The notes under the pieces were generated by a model. The model had not been told where the DNA came from and did no database searches. It saw only the letters and a list, made by a program, of their open reading frames with translations. Below are positions 56,787 to 64,000 of a DNA stretch of 64,000 nt, piece after piece. The position numbers and the translations under genes are program-made. The stretch lies in contig NW_006766883.1 in assembly GCF_000275845.1 (NCBI RefSeq), forward strand, positions 1,573,163 through 1,637,162, written 5' to 3'. The stretch's first letter is position 1, and each line of letters opens with the position of its first letter. Source of the stretch: Dichomitus squalens LYAD-421 SS1. Lineage: Eukaryota > Basidiomycota > Agaricomycetes > Polyporales > Polyporaceae.

Positions 56787-57587
56787 ATGATGCCGCCCGC
56801 GAAACGACAGAAGACCTCGGATGATGAAATCTCGGAAACAGAGAATGACGAAGAGATCCTTTCCGGCTCTGAACAGGACGAGTACTCGTCCGATGCTGGA
56901 TCCAGCGTCGTTGCAAGCGAACCGGACACGGAAGACGAGATCGCCGATGCAAAGCTCGCCAAGTCCAAGAAGACCTTGAAGAGAAAACGGCGCGCTACAG
57001 ACGCTGTCAATTTCGGTGCGACTCTGCAGTCGCTGCTCACCACAAATGCACCTGCAGCTCCTCTGTCGCTCAAGCCCTCCATTGCAAAGAAGCGAAGGGA
57101 TGAGAAGTTAGAGGCGAAGGGAAAGCATGTGTTACAGATAGAGAAGAAGGAAAAGGAGGACCGGGGGCGGATAACGGACGTTATTGGTGGGTGGGGAGGG
57201 GAGAGCGAAAGGGCATTACGGAAAGTCGCGCAGCGAGGAGGTTTGTGTTCTATATTATTCCCGCTTCTTAGGCTGATTGCTTTCATGCGCCTTCTGCAGT
57301 TGTGAAGCTCTTCAACGCTATTCAGCAATCACAGGCCGCTTCTGCCGCTGCAGCGGAGGAACTGAAATCAAATCGTGGCACGGGTAAGCCAACTCTCCCT
57401 GCTCCCGCCATCCACGACAAAAAGAAGAAGGGCAAGCGCCAGGACAACATCATTGGAAGAGGGAAAGAAGGTCGGTACGCATTTCATACATCTGGCGAAT
57501 ACCTTGCTGAGACGCTCTGCAGCGACGTTGGCTCAAGACGACTTCTTGGACATCATTCGATCCGGCGGCATCGTATCCAAGGCGTGA
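56787..57587 (+). CDS. RRP15: Rrp15-like 60S ribosome biogenesis protein
   Basis: Nucleolar pre-60S factor, 229 aa; exons 56787-57240, 57300-57470, 57523-57587. The N-terminus is acidic (DDEISETENDEEILSGSEQD). The conserved Rrp15 core is KKTLKRKRRATDAVNFGATL, QSLLTTNAPAAPLSLKPSIA, KKRRDEKLEAKGKHVLQIEK, then the junction RALRKVAQRGVVKLFNAIQQ made by the first splice. It ends KEATLAQDDFLDIIRSGGIV then SKA, the usual C-terminal Phe-Leu-Asp-x-Ile-Arg motif. Either of two adjacent ATGs (56787, 56790) may be used. Confidence 0.9.
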
Positions 57588-57970
57588 ATATTCTACGTGC
57601 TGCAGCTAGTGCCGCGTGTAGCTACTCCGCTAATGGACTGCTCGTGCCAATACACGGTGGCTAAGCTCTTGTACTCGATATTGGCCACCATGCATATCAT
57701 CATGATCTCCGCTGCGAAGTTCAAGATGGAAACACGCCAGCTCTGTTATCCCTATAAATTGTGACATATTTCCGGTTTGTCGGTAGGATTTTGTGGTTTT
57801 CAGGCGTTTCGGATGAGAGCTATGCCAGTGAGCGACGCATCGAATGAACGGGCGGGACCCCGGGCCGCAAAAAGCGCCCGCCCGCCTTGATTGCGCATGA
57901 TGGTGGGAAGCTTGCCCTGAAGTCTTCTGGTCACATAAAACTTTTGCCTCCAATTTCCGTCGCGTTCCCC
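57588..57970. promoter_or_regulatory. Intergenic, GID8 promoter region
   Basis: 383 bp between RRP15 and GID8 on the same strand. No gene or motif was recognised. Confidence 0.45.
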
Positions 57971-59142
57971 ATGGTCTGTTGCTTTCTGCGCTCGCTATTA
58001 GCCCTCAACTAATGGTCTTCCGGTCACCAGCCTAGCCAGCAGAAGGCGAAGATCTATCAGCAAGAGTGGGAAAGGCGGCTACACGATGTTCAAGTGTCAA
58101 AAGAGTGAGTGTTCAATTCTGATATCAATGGCGGCGACGTTCCTAGGATGAGCAACTTCATTGGGAATCTCTCTGAATATCCTTGAAGAGTCAAACATTT
58201 GCATGTATTATCTGACTTTCAGCGTCGCCCTCTTGCTTTGTGAGCTAATATAATCCACATACTAACCTCCCTTTCGCGCAGTGACCTAAATCGGCTTGTC
58301 ATGGACTTCCTCGTCATCGAGGGGTACAAGTCTACAGCTGAAGAGTTCAGCAAGGAGGCGGGTATGGATGCGCCTGTAGACTTCGACTCTATCGAGAACA
58401 GGATGAACATAAGGGAGGCGCTTCAGCGCGGTGATGTCGGTGATGCGATAACCCGGGTGAACGACTTGAACCCTGAGGTGAGTATCTGCGCTCAGTCTCT
58501 CTGATGTGCTCCCCGAGATAGCCGCGAAAGGATTAAACATTTCATGCACCACGCTGAGGCCCCTAGGGCCCATGGTGAGACTAATCACCAAAACTTCAGT
58601 CTTCAATATGATGCCCTATCTGCGCGCTCCTGCTAGGCTTGATGCTGATACGGCACTGCATTTGTAGATACTCGACACGAATCCATCATTATATTTCCGC
58701 CTTCAGCAGCAGAAACTCATTGAGTTCATCCGCCAAGGCCAGATAGCGGAGGCGCTCCAGTTTGCCCAGGAGGAGCTTGCACCTCGTGGCGAGGAGAGCC
58801 CTGAGTTCCTTGCTGAGCTTGAGCGTACTATGGCTCTGCTCGCTTTCGAGTCGTCACCCATGATGCCGTCATCCGTGAGCGAGCTGCTGTCAACAGCCCA
58901 GCGAATGAAGACTGCGGCCGAGGTGAACGCCGCGATCCTTGAGAGCTTCAGCCAAGGGAAAGAGGCTAAGCTCGTCGGTTTGCTGCGGCTGCTTTGTTGG
59001 GGCGAAGCCCTGCTAGAAGAGCGTGCGGATCTGCCAAAGGTGTGCTCCGTACAATCATGGAATTGGCTTGAATTGACTGACGAATGATGGCTTGCAGCTT
59101 GACCTAAACGATGGGACGTTTGGTGGGCGAGCAAGCAGATAG
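57971..59142 (+). CDS. GID8: Gid8, LisH-CTLH subunit of the GID/CTLH ubiquitin ligase
   Basis: Core scaffold of the GID/CTLH E3 ligase that degrades gluconeogenic enzymes; 229 aa. Proposed exons 57971-57973, 58031-58104, 58282-58477, 58668-59039, 59098-59142. The first exon would carry only the ATG: no other start precedes PSQQKAKIYQQEWERRLHDV in frame. LisH: DDLNRLVMDFLVIEGYKSTA then EEFSKEAG. CTLH: IENRMNIREALQRGDVGDAI, TRVNDLNPEILDTNPSLYFR, LQQQKLIEFIRQGQIAEALQ. CRA: FAQEELAPRGEESPEFLAEL, ERTMALLAFES, LLCWGEALLEERADLPK, ending in GTFGGRASR. Introns 2 and 3 (177 and 190 nt) are long for this genome. The family call is certain; the first exon is inferred. Confidence 0.92.
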
Positions 59143-60042
59143 GTGGCGCGCAGGGTCCATAGGCTGTGTGGTTTCGATACGTGTATGTATTTGTACGGAC
59201 TTTGTAACATGGACAGTTGGTACCGCTCGGCACACGCGAGTCCCTGAGAGGCATGAATGAAACATGAAACCGGGAGATTTAGTGAGATTGTACGGTAGGT
59301 ACGAGGACAACAATCAGATGATCGTGAGGGGGAGCCTGACAGGTTCATGATATGGTGATCTGGCGGGATGTAGAAATGAGGCTTCGATGGCTAGATCGTG
59401 CCCGGTCGCAGCAGGGGGCCTGTTGGGCACGGGTGCCATGGAATGAGCTGAAAGAAAGGCCGGGAAAGCCTCGCGCTGAGAGGCCCCCGTAGCATCCGGG
59501 TGGCTGATTGTCGATATTGGCCCGAATGAGCCGGAGAAGGGGGCAATTGGAGTAAGGAGGCGACCATGAGGAGTTCATGTGCAGAGGAGTGGAATGCTAG
59601 AAGGGCTTTGCGGGAGCGCTATGAAGACGGAGGTTGGGAACGAGGCGGCGAGACCCAGTGCTAAGCGAGCGACAGGCGCCTGTCAGCATGGCGGAGGCGG
59701 CGCCGGAGACGTGCGAACCGAGGTCAGACGGAGGTGGCGGCGGTTCGGACTCGCGGGGGTCGGTATGCCGATTGCTGACTAAGCCGGCGGTAGCCTTTGG
59801 TGCCTCTCGCATGGTCGCCTTCTCGTCGTTTAGCTCGTCGACGCCCCCGTCCCTCCCTCCGCGTCCTCTGCATTCACAGCCACCCACGCCGTCGGAGCAG
59901 GCTCTCTCCCTCGACGGGCCCTGGTCAGTCTCTCTCTTGACCCCCATATGCTCCTCGCTGAGGCCCTTTCCATCGCCAGTGATCGCACACGCACTCCCGC
60001 TTGCTTGCCCGGCAGTCCTTTTGCCGACGTCCACCCTCGCTC
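59143..60042. promoter_or_regulatory. Long upstream region of the BCK1-type kinase gene
   Basis: 900 bp between GID8 and the kinase gene, same strand. GC- and purine-rich toward its 3' half, with pyrimidine tracts near 59840-59990 that would suit a promoter/5' leader. No separate gene is supported. Confidence 0.45.
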
Positions 60043-63000
60043 ATGGCAATGATGTCCGACGACGCGCGATCGATTCACACCAGGCAGCCTCGCCGGAGAC
60101 GGGTCCTCGTCGTCAGCAATGCATCCCCTCCCGAGTCAAGCAGCGACGAGGACCTTCGCCCCGAACCACAACCCAAGTCTTTTCCTCGACCTCTACCATC
60201 GCCTTCTAGCTCGCATTCGTATACGGAGCCGATCTATCCTGAGCGGCATTATGGCACTGGCAGCAACTCGCACATCCCTACCCGCTTGCACACTACCGAT
60301 ATCCGTTACCCATCCTCGCACTCAAATCCCTCCAACCCTGCCCTTTCGTCACCTTCTAGCGCCAGCTCGCCTGCTGCAGATCTCACCCCCCCTCCCAGCA
60401 CCCCTGGTCTCGGAAGCACTTCCCTTCATATCTCTGACGAAGGCACGATACGGCAGGACATGATCAATCCCGTGGCCTCAGACCGTTATGAGAGCGCGCC
60501 TTCAGTCTCGCGCCCGGCAAAGTTGGCTGAACGCATGCGCTCGCAAGGGCCAGGTCAGCTCCCTCGCAGAAATTCGTCTTCCGGCTCTCGTCCAGCCACG
60601 GTATGTAGCGACCCGTCATTACCTCAATGATCAGTCCTGCTAACTTGCCAATAGTCACCGACTGTATCCACGACGGATTCGCATTTCCCAGGTGTCTATC
60701 GCCCCGGCCCGATGGACAAGGTAATCGTGCTTGTCACGACAGACGCAGAGAACTTGCAAATTGTAGATATTACCGGCGCCATGACCGCTGCCTTCATTCG
60801 TGAGCGGATCTTCACAAAGGTGCGCGTTCTGTCAAGTTGGACGGAGAGTCATATCGTGACCTACGATGTCTTTTGACAAGTTGCAAATCTCGGACGAGGA
60901 CCAGGCCAAATTCTCCATTTACCGGACGGAGATTGGACAGTATGCTATCGGCGATGCGTTGAGCGACGAGCAGTTGTTCGCGCTCTGCAAACAGAATGGC
61001 GATCAGACGGGCAAGCTGAAGCTGCTCGTATCTCATTCTTCCGCATTTGTGCATGAACCTGGCCCATACGACCCGCCATCATCGTCTACCGTGAACACGA
61101 TCCCACCCCCGGTCCTTCCCCAACAGACACTGTATGCACCCCTCCGCCCCAGGAGAATCCGACAAGGGAGCCTGTCTTCCGCCAGTGAACCCCACCACGC
61201 TGAAGTTGGGTATGAGGCGTCGGTATCGGACGATCTTGAGCCCGGCGACCCAGATTGCTGTCCACGAGACGCACAGGATTACAGTCGTCCGCCTTTACAT
61301 GCCCGTGCGCTGCCCATCCCGAATCAACGACCGTCTTCTCCCAATGGTTATCACAGATCTCGTTCTCCCGCCGCAGGTCTCCTTTCCCCAGAACGCCATC
61401 GTGACCCGTACCATTCCAGCATCGGTGCTTTCCCTGGCTCATCTCCTCAAGGTACTCGCTTTGCCGATGATCCTCATCCTCTGCCCCCTCTCCCTCTCGA
61501 GGCACACGCTGCGTCTCATCCAGAAACTCCCACGGAGCGCGAAAGGAGTCACACCAATGACGGTCAGATCTCTACTTACAACAGTGGATGGCGGAGGGGA
61601 GAGAGAGAGGAGCGAGAGCGAGAGCGCGGCAAGCGTCGTGACCCTGTCCGGAAGGATAGTGGTCGGTCGCGCAGGGCTGAACAGGAGGAGAGTAGGCCAC
61701 GGCCCGATCCGTGGACATTGGTGCCTGCGGACGTACCTTCCAGCGGGTATAAGAAGGATCGCCCTACTACTCCCCAAGAAAGCCGGTCAAAAGCGGGTTT
61801 CCCGATCACGCCTCCTTCTGGTATCGGCCTTGGTTATCGCAATCCGCAGAATGTCAGTGGTGGTTCCGGGGAGTCGCCTTCAGCTAGTTTCCCGATTAAA
61901 GACTTAGGCTATCGCGGCGGTTCCGGAGAGTCGCATCCACGACGAAAGCCTCTCCAGGTACCCACCAGCTGGCTCACGAAACACACTTATGCCCCCACGA
62001 AGTCCGATTATAAACCCATCCAGTCGCCTCCGGCGAATAGCCTCATGCGTCATGGAGCGAAGAGCATGACTGATATGCGGGGCGCATTCAACAAGCATCC
62101 GTCCAGTCTCCAGCCAGGTGGTCGATCGTCAAGACCGCCGCCGCCACCACCACCACCTCTGCCGTTGATCACTCGCCCGTCGACAGGTGGTAGCACAACA
62201 GGTGTATCAGGTGGTTCTTCTCTTCCAAGTGCCTCTCCTTCCGTGGGCGCGTCCTCCGCCTATTCCGAACAGACTGCGTCCGACATCGCGCGAACGGTCC
62301 TTTCTCCTTCGGGGTCGTACGCTCGCCAGATCGCAACCTCGAACGCGAGTCCGTCGACGACTACTGCCAGCTACCTCACATCTCCCGCACAGCAGGAACC
62401 TTTTTCCCGCCCCCACTCGGCCCTCGGCGAGTCCAGTCCTGCTCAGCCGCGTTACACACATTCTCCCCAGATCTCGGAGCCAACCTACGACTCCTTCGTT
62501 CACCGGCAACCCTCTACACCTTCTCACGCCCACAGCAGCTCTGGTACCTTCTTGTCGTATCGGGACGACGTATCGCGCACCGTTGCGCCACCGTCGCAGG
62601 ATCTCAGCGTTGGCACGGCAACAGGGGATCGCCCGCTCCGTCCGCAGCGAACGCCACCTCGTAGCCCTGTCGGATCGTCGACCTTCACCCAAGGTCAGCA
62701 TAGTCTGTCCGAGTACAGCACTATGTCAGCCAGTTTGCCTGGTGATGGCCTCGCCAAACGCGGCGCGATTGACGAAGACGGCGGCTCGCACACTATGCGG
62801 GCGGATGACCGCAAATGGTTGGAGGGCTTCATTGACGAGAACCTCGTAGAAGGGACTGCGAGACCGCCACCGAGACATCCCCCTGCGCCCTTGCAACAGC
62901 TGCCGACGCCACCATCTACCACTACTACGGAAATCCTGTCAACTTTGTCGTCAGCTTCAACGTTGGCCTCCCTTAACGGCAACCAGCGTGACGAAGAATA

Positions 63001-64000
63001 TTCTGACAGCGACGACGAAGGGAATGCCACGCTTTGGGCCAAGCCACCAACGAAAAAGGATAAGCCTGCGGAGCTATTGCAGTCGACCGCTGCGCAGAAG
63101 ACCCGACCGCCGTTGACCCCTCTCAGCATTGAAAGTTCGCCTAACTCAGCGCCGAACGGCCTCCCGCCAGTACACAGCTACGACTATGGGAGATCCTCGA
63201 ATCAGCCTCTCCCCTTCCTCGCTTCGCCTCCTCCCACCTCGCGGGAGCCGCGCACGCCAAGGCGGCAAGGCGCCCAGAAAAAGCACAAGGATCGTATCAG
63301 CAAGTTTGACAACAATTTCGATGTCACCTGGGCTCCCCGTCCGCCGCCCGAGGTTATGTACGAGCGGCTCGAGGAGTACTTCCCCGAGCACGATCTCGAC
63401 AAGCCCGTCATCGAAGCTGCGTCGGGTGGCACGTCCCCGACGGCAACGGAGCTTCCTGCGGTGCCCATGCCGCCACAGCAGCGCTTCAGACACAAGAAGT
63501 CCATTCGTGTTGTCGCTGCGGAGCACAAGCGTCAGCTCGACCGGACTTCGCGCGGGGACGACTCCACCGTGGCGCCGATGTCGCGCAAGCGGCACACGAA
63601 GATGTGGGGCGGCAAGCTCGAGGAGCTGACGACGGAACAGGGCAAGGGTCCGAGCTCGTCCACCGCAGACCCTTCCCCGGGCGGTGCGAAACGTGAGTGA
63701 TGATTCGTTTCATCTCCAAGGAGAAGGACGTACGCTGACGCTGGTGCTTAGCCATCTTCCGTTGGGTACGTGGAGAGCTGATTGGCAAGGGGACGTATGG
63801 ACGCGTCTACCTGGCGCTGAACGCGACGACTGGTGAGATGATCGCGGTGAAGCAAGTGGAGATCCCGAGGACAGCTAGCGATAGGGAGGATTCGCGTCAA
63901 GTGACCGTCGTCGAGGCGCTCAAGTTGGAGAGCGAGACCTTGAAGGACCTCGACCACCCCAATATCGTGTCGTATCTTGGTTTTGAGGAGACTCCCACCT
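60043..64000 (+). CDS. BCK1: Bck1-type MAP kinase kinase kinase (3' end outside window)
   Basis: MAPKKK of the cell-wall-integrity cascade (Pkc1-Bck1-Mkk-Mpk1), partial, ~1,260 aa visible. Exons 60043-60600, 60655-60819, 60881-63692, 63752 to beyond 64000. A Ser/Pro-rich start is followed by the conserved ubiquitin/RA-like block: MDKVIVLVTTDAENLQIVDI, TGAMTAAFIRERIFTKLQIS, DEDQAKFSIYRTEIGQYAIG, DALSDEQLFALCKQNGDQTG then KLKLLVSHS. A long disordered region with a Pro run (~62130) follows; near its end is KDRISKFDNNFDVTWAPRPP. The kinase domain opens IFRWVRGELIGKGTYGRVYL with the Gly loop, the AVKQVEIP lysine, and ESETLKDLDHPNIVSYLGFE. It is cut at the window edge with no break before it. Confidence 0.93.

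Noticed and set aside
1..64000. CRISPR arrays, bacterial operons, riboswitches, prophage or plasmid functions
   Set aside because: Spliceosomal introns throughout, eukaryotic gene content, and no direct-repeat/spacer arrays were found.

Overview
The window is nuclear DNA from a filamentous basidiomycete, most likely an Agaricomycete. Genes are dense (27 protein genes in 64 kb). Almost every gene has many short introns of about 45-70 nt with GT...AG ends. The proteins are fungal types: CAS1 O-acetyltransferase, Bck1-type MAPKKK, STS1/Cut8, Vta1, Sed5, Pop3, secreted pectin methylesterases. Gene models were assembled by hand from translated frames and splice sites. In every complete model the exon lengths add up to an intact reading frame, which is the main internal check. 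No homology search was possible, so names rest on recognised motifs and family likeness.

Layout. 0-9 kb: ankyrin/CCCH zinc-finger protein, glycerol-3-phosphate dehydrogenase, Sed5 syntaxin, Nop6-like RRM protein, Ubc12. 9-17.4 kb: a 2-oxoglutarate/iron oxygenase, then a divergent pair of very GC-rich genes, p-aminobenzoate synthase (ABZ1) and TTI1. 17.4-22 kb: dCMP deaminase, two adjacent TA-flanked MITE-like elements, and the RNase P/MRP subunit POP3. 22-30.5 kb: GNAT acetyltransferase, arrestin-like protein, short-chain dehydrogenase, VTA1. 31.4-35.6 kb: two tandem, same-strand pectin methylesterase paralogues with nearly identical exon layouts. 36-44 kb: an unrecognised coiled-coil protein, a REX4-like exonuclease that lacks its catalytic Asp/Glu, a helical-repeat protein, STS1. 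44.5-56.4 kb, all minus strand: CAS1, rhomboid protease, a DLH-like/SnoaL-like protein with a 6-nt exon, and an ankyrin+DIL protein. 56.8-64 kb, all plus strand: RRP15, GID8, and a BCK1-type MAPKKK cut by the window end.

Most genes are housekeeping and share no obvious pathway. Loose functional groups are ribosome and RNA processing (Nop6, Pop3, Rrp15, REX4-like), ubiquitin/proteasome/trafficking (Ubc12, Gid8, STS1, Vta1, Sed5, arrestin, rhomboid) and folate/nucleotide supply (ABZ1, DCD1). The tandem pectinesterases fit a life on plant material. I see no clearly new multi-gene system. The most notable signals are the REX4-like pseudoenzyme, the MITE pair, an Asn-Gly-rich insertion in the ABZ1 catalytic domain, extreme micro-exons (3, 6, 9 and 17 nt), and a sharp GC shift inside TTI1 and ABZ1.
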